Below the pieces are notes generated by a model. It ran no database searches. It was given only the letters and a program-made list of their open reading frames with translations, and was not told the origin of the DNA. Below, in pieces: positions 9,044 to 19,600 of a DNA stretch of 40,000 nucleotides. Every line of letters begins with the position of its first letter. Within the stretch, counting starts at the first letter, position 1. Both the position numbers and the translations under genes were made by a program. The DNA is from Planctomycetota bacterium (GTDB lineage Bacteria; Planctomycetota; Planctomycetia; Gemmatales; HRBIN36), in contig JACTMY010000001.1 of the NCBI GenBank assembly GCA_014584395.1, positions 1 to 40,000 on the forward strand, read 5' to 3'.

Positions 9044-9047
<4 letters not shown>
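8103..9047 (-). CDS. tadB: TadB-like inner-membrane platform protein
   Basis: The 314-residue protein has a first membrane segment at residues 7-25, a polar region to about 85, two segments at about 87-130, a cytoplasmic T2SSF domain, and a C-terminal hydrophobic pair. The family signature is QLPDAFFFLARSLRAGLSFEQA, equivalent to the LPDALDLLARALRAG motif of TadB. It forms the platform with TadC. Its ATG (9045-9047) overlaps the TGA of the ATPase gene (9044-9046) as ATGA, so the two are probably translationally coupled. Confidence 0.88.
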
Positions 9048-10435
<1,388 letters not shown>

Positions 10436-10499
10436 GGGCACGTCCTCATCCATCATCGTGTCGCTGAACCGGCGTCCTCAGGGTCAAGTGTGATCAAGG

Positions 10500-11864
10500 T
10501 CAGGGGATCAGCCGGACCTTGCCGATATAGGGATTGGGCAGCGCCGCCCCGAACGCCGCCCCGCGCCGGCTGGGGTCGGTAACGGCCGTGGCCGTAGTCA
10601 TCTGGCACGGCTCCAATCGCAAATATAAATGGGGATACGGGCTGGTGCGGACCTCCGCGCCGATGAGCCTGGCCGCCACGAAACCCGTCACGCCCACAAT
10701 GGCTGGTTGGTCTTCCTCCGCGGGTTGCCAAGAACGGTAGATCGGCCAGATGCGCGGCTCTCCCCGGGCCGCCACTTCGTTGAGCATGGCCCAGCGCCGC
10801 CGCACCAAAGCGGCCGGGGACGCCGGCGTTTCCTCCTGCCCCTGGAGAGGAAGCCAGTCGCCCTCTCCCAGGATCAGTTCGCCGCCCAGGTCCGCCAAAT
10901 CCTCCGCTCCGATGCCAAGGCTGATCTGCCGCAGCAGACCATTCTCCTCGACGACGCTGATGATCAACCAGCAGCCATTCGGTTCGTCGCGGGGTTCCAC
11001 GTCGTCGTAGGCCGCCCCCATGAGGGGAATGCGCGCTTCCATTTCGGGCAGGCGGTTGCCCCGATCGACGTCCACGCCGACGCGGAGGAAGCGGCGCGCG
11101 AGGTGATCGAAAACAAATTGGTCATTGATCGGCCAGGGGCTGGAAGGGTCGCCCGCCGTCCAGGTCGGCCGCACGGTTTGAAATTCCCAGGAAGCCTTAT
11201 GCTCCGCGGCAGGATCGGAGAGCAAGGCGATGGGCATGAGCGGGATCGTTTGCTCGGCCAGGGGTTTGAAGCCGACCACGTCGCGGTCGAGATAGGCCGT
11301 GGCCCCCGCCGCGACGTCGCCCTGGGATCGACCCTGAAAACCGCTGAACCACAGGGGGATGGGATTGCCCCGTTCGCGAGTGCGCCGACCCACAACGCGG
11401 ACTGCATTCAAGGTTGGCTCGACCCAATCCTGAGGCTGGGCAGGCTGAAACCCCACGCCATCAAGCGGATCGTAAAAACCGAACACGATGTCTCCCTCCG
11501 GATGTTGCTCCGGATTGGGATCGAGCAGCAGCGGCTGCGCGCCTACGGGATTCTGTGCCGCGAAGGTTTGCGCTTCGGCCCGGGCATATTCCACAACCCG
11601 GTTCATGGTTTCGGGGAGGTTCGCCAGGAGGCGGTCATCGGCCAACCGCGCCGCCGCCGCCAAAGACGCCGCGTCTACGCTCGACTGCATCTCCAGCCGG
11701 GCCGACCAGAGATTGGCCCCATCGACGGCCAGGGCGATGAGGGCCATGAGCAGCCCGATCATGACGAGGAACAGCGGCATCAAGCCCCCGCGCCGCCGGG
11801 GATGAAGCCGGCCGGACGGTGCTTGAACGACGACTTGAATCGTGCTGCCGAGCATGGGAATCAC
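10500..11864 (-). CDS. TadG-like pilus-assembly protein
   Basis: The 454-residue protein has the TadG N-terminal signature: a basic stretch PRRRGGLMP (22-30), a hydrophobic segment to about residue 48, then DGANLWSARLEMQSSVDAASLAAAARL, which matches the typical VDxxxLxxxRxxLQxAADAAALAAA pattern. The rest is predicted to be extracytoplasmic and is not recognised; I see no clear von Willebrand A motif (DxSxS), which some TadG proteins carry. Such proteins are minor pseudopilin-like or envelope-spanning parts of Tad systems. The longest frame starts GTG 11864; ATG 11855 is an alternative and neither has a good ribosome-binding site. It lies 41 bases after cpaB and ahead of the ATPase gene. Confidence 0.78.
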   Translation of the reverse strand: MIPMLGSTIQVVVQAPSGRLHPRRRGGLMPLFLVMIGLLMALIALAVDGANLWSARLEMQSSVDAASLAAAARLADDRLLANLPETMNRVVEYARAEAQTFAAQNPVGAQPLLLDPNPEQHPEGDIVFGFYDPLDGVGFQPAQPQDWVEPTLNAVRVVGRRTRERGNPIPLWFSGFQGRSQGDVAAGATAYLDRDVVGFKPLAEQTIPLMPIALLSDPAAEHKASWEFQTVRPTWTAGDPSSPWPINDQFVFDHLARRFLRVGVDVDRGNRLPEMEARIPLMGAAYDDVEPRDEPNGCWLIISVVEENGLLRQISLGIGAEDLADLGGELILGEGDWLPLQGQEETPASPAALVRRRWAMLNEVAARGEPRIWPIYRSWQPAEEDQPAIVGVTGFVAARLIGAEVRTSPYPHLYLRLEPCQMTTATAVTDPSRRGAAFGAALPNPYIGKVRLIP

Positions 11865-11905
11865 TCAGGTCAAGGTGCAAGGTTCCAGGAGCGACGGCGA
11901 TGGCG

Positions 11906-13120
11906 TTAGCGCTGGCTTCGTTGGCTGCCCGAAAAGCTGCTGCCGGGCGTCTTCGGACAAGTCGGACAGTAGCTCGGATCGGGCGGTCGGAATTGGAAGC
12001 CGCCGGAGCCGAACGATTGCATCTGGGATTGAATGTTCGAACCCAGCCGCTGGATCGACTGCGAAGCGCGGCCGCCCGATGGCGTGGTCCGGGACGCGGT
12101 CGTCGCGGTGCTGCCCGCGCCCTGCGCCTTCGGGCTTTGGCCGGGGGGTTCCGCGCCAACGAATTCGCCCTGATGATCGAACTCCAGCGAAGCCACAGGC
12201 CGGACGCCGCTGAAGCGTTCGATGCGCTTGGGCGGCGGCGGCGGGGCGGGCGGCTCAGCGTACCGCACCTGAAACAGCCGCATCAAATCCCCCTCGCCCA
12301 CGGCATAATTGCCTTGAAGAAACGCCGCCACCCGCACGTCCTCGTCCCGAAACTCGGGGCTTTCCGGAAGGCTGTAGGAAACGGGTTGAATCCGGGGCTG
12401 GGACATCACTTCATGCCGCCGCGCCTCGAGGGCTTGCTTGTCTGAATAGCTGATCGGCGAAAGCATCAGCATGCCCTTGTCGCGAACATAATTGATCAGG
12501 GCGGCTCGATAGGGGTTGCATTCGAGGGTGAAGTTGACCGGGGCGTCAAAGGCCAGCGGCGCGGTGACGGGCCAAAGGCTGTTGCGTTTGGCGATGACGC
12601 GGACATTGCGGGCGATGAGGGCCGTGGCCGTCGTGCTCTGGCCGTCGCCGTTGACGATCTCCGACACCAACTGCACGTTGACCCAATCGCCCACGCTGAT
12701 CATCCCGCCGGCGCAATGCACCTTGGGGACGGCGACGTTGGTCGCTTCCATGCCCGGGCTGATGCGTTCCTTGAGGGTCGGCGGCGCGGTCATGTCCTCG
12801 AGCAGGTCTCGCCGCAAGGCCGTGTCCGCGGGGATGTTCACCTTGGCAAAGCGGCGCACGGCGGCCTGGGTCATGGCCGGCAGCAGTTCGCCGTTTTGAA
12901 AGGCCCGCATTTCATCGGGCCGAATCGGCCGCAACCGCACGTCCGCGGATTGCAAGCAATAGCCTTCGAAGACGTTGATCGCCGTCGCCAACACCAGGGT
13001 CGGCGGCGCTTCCTTTTTCGGCTCGGCCCGGTTGAGCAGGCCCGTGGCCTTGACGGTAACGGCCACGCCCAAGCCCAACACCACCGCGGCCAACAGGGCA
13101 AACATCGTGCTCGAACGCAT
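11906..13120 (-). CDS. cpaB: CpaB/RcpC-like Flp pilus assembly protein with SAF domain
   Basis: One N-terminal membrane segment (MFALLAAVVLGLGVAVTV) is followed by a SAF-type domain (TLVLATAINVFEGYCLQSAD... PADTALRRDLL) and the CpaB core (GMEATNVAVPKVHCAGGMISVGDWVNVQL), the usual order of CpaB/RcpC, which links the inner membrane to the outer-membrane secretin. The frame is open to 13231, overlapping the upstream tadE-like gene, but ATG 13120 has GAGGA eight bases upstream and gives a 404-residue protein with the expected short N-terminus. The C-terminus is unusual: a proline run (PPAPPPPPK), then a Gly/Ser/Gln-rich tail containing CPTC (Cys385 and Cys388) close to the end. No secretin gene is in the window. 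Confidence 0.85.
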   Translation of the reverse strand: MRSSTMFALLAAVVLGLGVAVTVKATGLLNRAEPKKEAPPTLVLATAINVFEGYCLQSADVRLRPIRPDEMRAFQNGELLPAMTQAAVRRFAKVNIPADTALRRDLLEDMTAPPTLKERISPGMEATNVAVPKVHCAGGMISVGDWVNVQLVSEIVNGDGQSTTATALIARNVRVIAKRNSLWPVTAPLAFDAPVNFTLECNPYRAALINYVRDKGMLMLSPISYSDKQALEARRHEVMSQPRIQPVSYSLPESPEFRDEDVRVAAFLQGNYAVGEGDLMRLFQVRYAEPPAPPPPPKRIERFSGVRPVASLEFDHQGEFVGAEPPGQSPKAQGAGSTATTASRTTPSGGRASQSIQRLGSNIQSQMQSFGSGGFQFRPPDPSYCPTCPKTPGSSFSGSQRSQR

Positions 13121-13193
13121 GGTGTGAATCCTCGCCATCCCTAGTGAGTGAAAGGTAAACGGGCGGCTCTCCCTTCCGCCCGGAGGGGTTTGC

Positions 13194-13649
13194 TTATTCG
13201 CGGCGCATGACGGTGCGGCCCACGATTTCATCGTCCTTGATGCTGTAACCGATGAAGCGCAGCAGATCGGGGACCGCGTGCCAGGTCGGCAACCGGACCC
13301 ACACCATCACCGCGCTGCCCGAGGGCACGGCCTGCCCGCCGGGAAGGGGCTGCCCCCATTCGTCGGTCAATTCCACGTCCGCGTCGCCCAAGCGCCCCTC
13401 GCCCAGGCAGCGTTTGGCCTCGGACTGAACGGCTTCCGCGGAGCCTCCCAGCGCCGCCACCCGGCACGCCTCCCGGCTCGCGGACAGCAGTTGTTGCCGC
13501 GCATGCAGGATCAGGCTGAATTCCACCATCGCCAGCAGCAGCACCAGCAGAATGGGGAACACCATAAGCAATTCAAGCGTGAGATGACCGCGTCGACGCG
13601 TCGACGACGGGCGGCCTGGGAGCTTTGAGGCCGTGGACTTGAGCGGCAT
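13194..13649 (-). CDS. TadE-like pseudopilin
   Basis: A TadE-like protein of 151 residues. After the basic RRRG (20-23) comes HLTLE followed by the hydrophobic helix LLMVFPILLVLLLAMVEFSLI, then RQQLLSASREACRVAAL. The G/HLTLE junction fits the prepilin-peptidase rule of cleavage after Gly with Glu at +5, as for TadE/TadF pseudopilins. The downstream part is a small extracytoplasmic domain. The open frame extends to a TTG at 13688, but ATG 13649 has AAGGAGG eight bases upstream and is the better start. It is the first gene of the Tad cluster, 73 bases before cpaB. No prepilin peptidase or Flp pilin is in the window. Confidence 0.83.
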   Translation of the reverse strand: MPLKSTASKLPGRPSSTRRRGHLTLELLMVFPILLVLLLAMVEFSLILHARQQLLSASREACRVAALGGSAEAVQSEAKRCLGEGRLGDADVELTDEWGQPLPGGQAVPSGSAVMVWVRLPTWHAVPDLLRFIGYSIKDDEIVGRTVMRRE

Positions 13650-13758
13650 ATCCATGCCCTCCTTGGCCGGGGAGTGGTGGTTTTCCAAGCAGTTTCATCC
13701 ATGTCTGCCGACCGCGGCCGCGTTTCGGCCCAAGGTCGCTATTTCCCCGTGATGCAGA

Positions 13759-13787
13759 AATCTACCTGAAAGCCTGCTTTTCGCCAA
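13759..13787 (-). promoter_or_regulatory. Candidate promoter of the Tad cluster
   Basis: On the minus strand TTGGCG (13782-13787) is followed after 17 bases by TAGATT (13759-13764). Each hexamer matches four of six positions of the sigma-70 consensus, with ideal spacing. Transcription would begin near 13752, about 100 bases before the tadE-like ATG. The interval 13650-13891 also has to hold the promoter of the divergent kinase, for which I see no clear boxes. Confidence 0.4.
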
Positions 13788-13891
13788 GGCCAAGTTGCCA
13801 GTCGGACGGCGCGCTCCGATTTTTACTCAGAAAGGGGCAAATGACTCGACATTTGGAATTTCAGCCTTTAGGATGAAACCTTCAGTCAGGT

Positions 13892-15109
13892 ATGAATCCG
13901 TGGCCCCATCCACTCTTGGACCAAGATTGGGACATGTCACACTCCGCGCCCGACCCTGGATCGAAAGCGATGGCCGCCCCCTCCATGGCGAATGGATCGA
14001 CGGCGGCGGAGTTGTCTTTCCTCGAACCCCCGCAAAAGCCCGATGAACTGGGCCGCTTCGGCTACTATCGCATCCTCGGCTGGCTGGGACGCGGCGGCAT
14101 GAGTTTTGTCTTCTTGGCCGAAGACGTCCGCTATCTGCGCAAAGTCGCCTTGAAGGTGCTGAAGCCGGAATTTCTGACGGATGAGGATGCCCGGCCCCGC
14201 TTCATCCGCGAAGCGCAGCTCACGGCCAAGATTCGCCACGACAACATCATCACGATCCACGAGGTCGGCCAGGTCGGCGATTTTCCCTTCATCGCCATGG
14301 AGTATTTTGCCGGCGTCATGCTCGCGCAGTGGCTTGAGCATCATCCGCATCCGCCGATCGCGCAAGTCCTTCCCATTGCCAAGGCGATCGTCAAGGGACT
14401 CTCGGCGGCGCATGCCAACGGTCTCATCCACCGCGACATCAAGCCCACGAACATCATGCTCGACGACCGCACGGGCCAGGTCAAAATCCTCGACTTCGGC
14501 CTGGCCCGGGCGATCAAGCCCGACGTCTCGCTCACCCGCAAGGGCTTCATCGTGGGCACCCCGGCGTTCATGTCCCCCGAACAGGCCCGCGGCGGTCAGC
14601 TCGATGCGCGCTCGGACCTGTTCAGCTTCGGCATCTTGCTGTACCTCATGTGCACCGGCAAACTGCCCTTCAATGGCAACCATTCCCTGGAAATCCTGAC
14701 CGCCGTCTGCACCGAACATCCCAAGCCGGCGCATGAACGCAACCATACCGTGCCCTTCGCCTTGTCCGAGTTGATCGCCGAGCTTCTCGGAAAAAAGCGG
14801 GAGCAGCGTCCGAAGTTCACCCGGGAAGTCATCGAACGGCTTGAAGCCATCGAGCAGGATTTGGCGCGAACCGCCAGCACGGTCATCGAGCCATCCAACC
14901 GCGACACGCAGATTACGCCCTTCCCCAGCCGGCGCACGGACCCGGATTTGGGCGAGGCGCTGCGGCAAGCGCCGGAACGGCAGCGACCGCTCCGCGCCGC
15001 GCGCGGCTGGAAGTCGAGTTTGCTCCTGTACCTGGCGTTGCCATTGGGCCTGGCCCTCGTGTTTTATGGTCTGCTGTTCCTGTTTTGGCTGCTCACCCGA
15101 TCCAATTGA
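13892..15109 (+). CDS. Hanks-type Ser/Thr protein kinase with C-terminal membrane anchor
   Basis: The 405-residue protein has a complete kinase domain (about 57-320): glycine loop LGRGGMSFVF (65-74), ATP lysine Lys88 in VALKVL, catalytic loop HRDIKPTN (180-187, Asp182), DFG (201-203), activation-segment end GTPAFMSPE (222-230) and SDLFSFGILLY. A polar linker (about 325-372) leads to a single membrane helix (about 376-401) with only a few residues beyond it, so there is no sensor domain outside the cell. It resembles PknB-like kinases without PASTA repeats. The start is unsure: ATG 13892 has CAGGT close by; ATG 13934 (residue 15) is possible. It is divergent from the Tad cluster, so it may regulate it, but this is only position-based. 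Confidence 0.92.
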   Translation: MNPWPHPLLDQDWDMSHSAPDPGSKAMAAPSMANGSTAAELSFLEPPQKPDELGRFGYYRILGWLGRGGMSFVFLAEDVRYLRKVALKVLKPEFLTDEDARPRFIREAQLTAKIRHDNIITIHEVGQVGDFPFIAMEYFAGVMLAQWLEHHPHPPIAQVLPIAKAIVKGLSAAHANGLIHRDIKPTNIMLDDRTGQVKILDFGLARAIKPDVSLTRKGFIVGTPAFMSPEQARGGQLDARSDLFSFGILLYLMCTGKLPFNGNHSLEILTAVCTEHPKPAHERNHTVPFALSELIAELLGKKREQRPKFTREVIERLEAIEQDLARTASTVIEPSNRDTQITPFPSRRTDPDLGEALRQAPERQRPLRAARGWKSSLLLYLALPLGLALVFYGLLFLFWLLTRSN

Positions 15110-15318
15110 GGCCATTTGAGGATTAAGGTCCGATCTAAATCAGGCCGTTAAGGCATGGATAAACGTCCCGGAATGCAAGTTTTTCACAATTCTTGAGCCA
15201 TGAGGCAATCCGAGATTAACGGACGCTCGTCAAATGAGTGCAACCCCCCACGGCTTTGCGCCGCGGGAGAAGAAAGTTATTCAGGAGTTGGAATCGTCAA
15301 CCCAAGGAGTCTTACCCC

Positions 15319-16554
15319 ATGAAGCGCTTGATCATTCCCACGATGGTTTGGGGAGTCATCGGCCTTGCACTTGTCATGAGCCACGCGGAGCAAAACCCCA
15401 CGATGATCCACAATGACGTCAAAGCCGCCGCCAGCGGCAATAACGCCTTTGCCTGGGACTTGTACGCCAAGGTGGCGTCAGCCAAGGGCAACATGTTTTA
15501 TTCCCCCTCCAGCTTGAGCACGGCCCTGGCCATGTGCTATGGCGGGGCGCGCGGCTCCACCGCCCAGGAGATGGCCAAGGTCCTCCATTTCTCCCTCGAA
15601 CCCAAGCAACTCCATCCCGCCGTGGCCCAGTTGGCGCATCTGCTCACCACGCCGACCAAGCCCGGCCAATATCAACTGCACATCGCCAACGCACTGTGGG
15701 TGCAAAAAAACTTTCGACTCGAAGCCGACTACGTCGAACAGATGAAGCATCATTACGGCACGGGTTTGCAGGAAGTCGACTACATCACCCAAGCCGAGCA
15801 AGCCAGGCTGACCATCAACGAATGGGTCGAAGCCAAGACCAAGAATAAAATCAAGGACTTGATCAAGCCGGGCATGCTGACCCCCGACATGCGGCTCGTG
15901 CTCACGAATGCCATCTATTTCCTCGCCGATTGGGCTCAGCCCTTCGAAAAGGATGCCACCTATCTCGAGGATTTTCTGCTGACGGCTGATCGCACCATGA
16001 AGGCATCGATGATGCATCAGACGAGCCACATGATGTACATGGAGAACGACCTGGTCCAGGTCTTGGAAAAGCCTTACGCGGGGAATGACCTGTCGATGGT
16101 CGTGATCCTGCCGAAAAAGCGCGGCGGGCTGTCGGACCTGGAAGCCAAGATCAACAACGACCATTATGATCAATGGATCAAGCAGTTGAAGTCGGCCCGG
16201 ATCGCCCTCTCCCTGCCCAAGTTCACAATGAACACGGAATATGAATTGAGCAAGGTTCTCCCCGAAATGGGCATGAGGCTGGCTTTTACCAACGACGCGG
16301 ACTTTTCAGGCATGACCAAGCAAGAGTCGCTCAAGATCGGCTTCGTCATTCACAAGGCCTTCGTCAACGTGGATGAAAAGGGCACCGAGGCCGCCGCCGC
16401 CACGGCGGTAGGCATGCGCTTGACCGCCGCCGCACCCGCGGATGACCCCATTGTTTTCAAGGCTGATCATCCCTTCATCGTGATTCTCAGGGATAAACGC
16501 AGCGGCACCATCCTGTTCATGGGCCGCGTGACCGAGCCGAAAGCGGCTTCCTAA
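15319..16554 (+). CDS. Secreted serpin (serine/cysteine protease inhibitor)
   Basis: The 411-residue protein has a signal peptide (MKRLIIPTMVWGVIGLALVM, cleavage near HAEQ) and a full serpin domain: NMFYSPSSLSTALAMCYGGARG (58-79), NAIYFLADWAQPF (197-209), the hinge VDEKGTEAAAATAV (351-364) and HPFIVILRDKRSGTILFMGRV (384-404). The hinge Glu-Lys-Gly-Thr-Glu-Ala4-Thr (353-362) meets the rule for inhibitory serpins, so it should trap a protease by loop insertion. Counting from P17 at Glu353 gives Thr369 as P1, followed by small residues (AAAPADD), which suggests an elastase- or subtilisin-like target. AAGGAG lies nine bases before ATG 15319; the frame is open further to 15238 but without a ribosome-binding site. 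Not in an operon. The leader (15110-15318) contains an imperfect CCACGGC/GCCGCGG hairpin. Confidence 0.93.
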   Translation: MKRLIIPTMVWGVIGLALVMSHAEQNPTMIHNDVKAAASGNNAFAWDLYAKVASAKGNMFYSPSSLSTALAMCYGGARGSTAQEMAKVLHFSLEPKQLHPAVAQLAHLLTTPTKPGQYQLHIANALWVQKNFRLEADYVEQMKHHYGTGLQEVDYITQAEQARLTINEWVEAKTKNKIKDLIKPGMLTPDMRLVLTNAIYFLADWAQPFEKDATYLEDFLLTADRTMKASMMHQTSHMMYMENDLVQVLEKPYAGNDLSMVVILPKKRGGLSDLEAKINNDHYDQWIKQLKSARIALSLPKFTMNTEYELSKVLPEMGMRLAFTNDADFSGMTKQESLKIGFVIHKAFVNVDEKGTEAAAATAVGMRLTAAAPADDPIVFKADHPFIVILRDKRSGTILFMGRVTEPKAAS

Positions 16555-16583
16555 TCGGTCCGTCATGCAGTTGGACACAGCAG

Positions 16584-16619
16584 CAGCCCGCCGGATCAGC
16601 ACGATCGGGCGGGCTGTTT
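16584..16619. terminator. Strong intrinsic terminator, probably bidirectional
   Basis: CAGCCCGCC (16584-16592) pairs with GGCGGGCTG (16608-16616); inside, GATC (16594-16597) pairs with GATC (16603-16606) around an AGCAC loop. The stem is followed by TTT. It separates the serpin from the convergent RND gene and can serve both, more clearly the serpin. Confidence 0.75.
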
Positions 16620-16641
16620 GCCTGCGCGGTTCAACGGCTGA

Positions 16642-19600
16642 TCAACGGCCGACGGGCTGCACCTTGCGCGGCGGCGACGGCGGAGCGGCCGGCGGCGTTG
16701 CCGGGACGGGACGAATCAGCCGCCGAACGCCTTGCTGCCACCGATCCATCAGCACGTAAAAGACGGGGACCAAGACCAGGGTCACCAAGGTGGAGAGGAT
16801 GATGCCGCCGATGATGCCCCGGGCCATGGGGGAGCGGGTTTCCGCGCCGGGTCCCCAGCCGATGGCGGCGGGAACGGCGCCGGCCACGGTGGCGATGGAG
16901 GTCATCAGAATGGGCCGCAGCCGGACCGGACACGCCGCGAGAACGGCTTCTTGTGCCGTTAACTTCGGCATGGCGGGTTCAGCTTCCATGTCCTCCATGT
17001 GTCGCTTACCTTCCTGCTCGAGCGGCGGCAATGGCGCAAGACCCTCCTGCGCTGAACCTTCTTCTTGCGGTTCATCGGTCCCATGGCGGCGCAGTTGATT
17101 GGTGTAGTCCACCAGAATGATGGAGTTTTTCTTCACCAGGCCCATGAGCAAAATCAGACCGATCATGCTCATCATGTTCAGCGTGTCGTTGGTCCACCAG
17201 AGCGTGACCAACGCCCCGGTGACGGCAAAGGGCAAGGCGAGCAAGACCGTCAAAGGGTGGATGAAGGAGTTAAACTGCACGCCCAGGATCATGTAGGCGA
17301 TCAGAATCCCCAGGATCAGAGCGAAGACCAGGCTGTTGATCGTTTCCTCCATCGCCTTGGCGTTTCCTAATTCCACAATGCGGAACTCCTCCTCGTCGAG
17401 AACGTCGCGCACCAGTTGCCGGCAAAAGGCGATGGCTTCCCCCTGGGAAACGCCCGGGGCGGGATTGGCCGTGATTTCGATTTTGCGTTCGTGGTTAAAG
17501 CGGTGAATGACGGGCAGGGTGGCGACCGTTTTCCGCGAGACGAAATCGGTCAACGGCACCAGGCGCTGATCGCCCGCCCGCAGGGTCAGGGCGTCGAGTT
17601 GATCGGGGCTGCCGCGCTGATGAAGCTGCAGCCGCACGCGGACGTCGTAGCGCCGGCCTTGATCCGTGAACTTGGCGACGCGCTGCCCCCCCACGAGCAA
17701 ACTCAAACTGTCGGCCAGGCGGCTGACGGGGATGCCGAGCATGGCCATCTTCTCGCGGTCGGGATAGATTTGCACTTCCGACATGCCCGGCCGAAAGTCG
17801 CTATCCACGTCCTGGAGCTTGCCGCTGGCTTGCATCGCCAGGCGAACCTTGGCCGCCGCGGCGGGCAGCCGCTCCCAGGGTCCGAGCAGGGCGAAATCCA
17901 CCGGATCGCCGCGCTGCGCCGTGAACCCCTCCGTAGACAGATCGCGCAGGACCACGCGAATGCCCACGATGCTGCTCAGTTCCTCGCGCACTTCCTCCAT
18001 GATCCGCTTCTGGGTGAGCCGCCGCTGCTTCATCGGCACCAGTTGCACGAAAATATCGGCCTCGTTCATGAGCTGCCCGGTCTCCGTGGCCACGGTCGTG
18101 AGCAGGCTTTGCACGTCGAAGCGGCCCGTCAGGCGCATCTCGCATTCTTGCAACAGATCATCGACCTGCTTCAAGCTCGACCCCACGTCGCAAATGACGT
18201 GCACCACGAAGCGGCTTTGATCCTCGCTCGGCACCAGCTCTCGGCCGAGCACGTTGAAATAAAGCATCCCGGCCGCCAGCACGATCAAGCCCAGGCTGAC
18301 GAGCAGCACCACGGGCCAGGCCCTGAGGGAGAGCCGCAAGAGCCGCGTGTAGCCCAGGGTCAACTTCTGAATCAGCCATTCCAGGGGGCGGAGCAGCACC
18401 GGGTCCAAGACCCAGCGGTGAAAAAAGCCGTAGGCGACGTTGGTGTAGCGGACCAGGAGCAGCACCACGAAAGCCTCGATCAAGGTTTCGCCGATCCACC
18501 CACCCCACAGCCAAACGCCTTGCGCCTCGGCCGGGGCGGGCCATGCCGTCCAAGCCTCGGGTCGCCAGCGATTCCACATGGAGGAAAGGCCGTCGGCCAC
18601 GGGCCATGACCACGCCGTCAGGTCGGGCCACAGGAAGGCCAGCAACCGCACGATCGTCCCCAGGGCGGCGGTCATCAGGGCCAGGAACGCGGCCAGCGGC
18701 CAGCCGAAGGGCACGGGCTTCTTGGCCAGGCTGCTGCGGACGTTGAGAAAAAACGCACAGAGCATCGGCGTCAGCGTGAGGGCGCTCAGGAGCGACAGGA
18801 AGACGGCCACGCTGACGGTCATGCCGAACTGGAAAAAGAACTTGCCGATGATGCCGCGCATGAAAGCCACGGGCAGAAAGATGGCCATGATCGACAAGGT
18901 CGCCGCGATGGCGGCAAAGGCGATTTCCCTGGCCCCGAACCGCGCCGCGTCCCGGCGCGATTGCCCCAGCTCGCGGTGGCGGTAGATGTTTTCAAGGACC
19001 AGGATCGCGTCATCCACGACGACGCCCACGGAAAGGGACAGGGCCAGGAGCGTCATCAAATTGATGGTGAAAGGCTCCAGCCCCGCGAGCTTCACGCCGT
19101 AGTTGATCACGAAGAACGTGCCCAAAAGGGACGTGGGGATCGACAGGCAGATGTTCACCGTCGTGCCCAGGGAGCCGAGGAAGAGGAAGCACACCGCCGC
19201 GGTGAGCAGGATGCCCAGGAACAGGGTGAGCTTCAGTTCCTCGACGTTCTCGCGCACGAACAGCGAATAGTCGACCGGCACGTGCAAGCTGACGTTGGGC
19301 GGCAGCATGCGCTCCAACTCCGGCATGGCGGTCTTGACGTTTTCACATACCCTGACCAGGTTTCCGCCAATGGCTTTGCGAATGCCCACGGCGACGGCGG
19401 GCATGCGGTTGAAACGGGCCAGGCTGCGCCGGTCCTCGAGGCCGTTTTCCACCACGGCCACGTCCCGCAGGAAGATGTGCTGCCCCTGGCGGTCGGCCAG
19501 CAGCAAGTCGTCGAACTCGCTGAGCGAATAGGCCTCGCCCATAGTGCGGAGATTGAATTCGATGAAGTGGCTTTGCAGATACCCCGCGGGCAGCTCGGCG

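Noticed and set aside
13937..15115. 392-codon minus-strand frame opposite the kinase
   Set aside because: The kinase motifs on the plus strand are complete; the antisense product is low in complexity.
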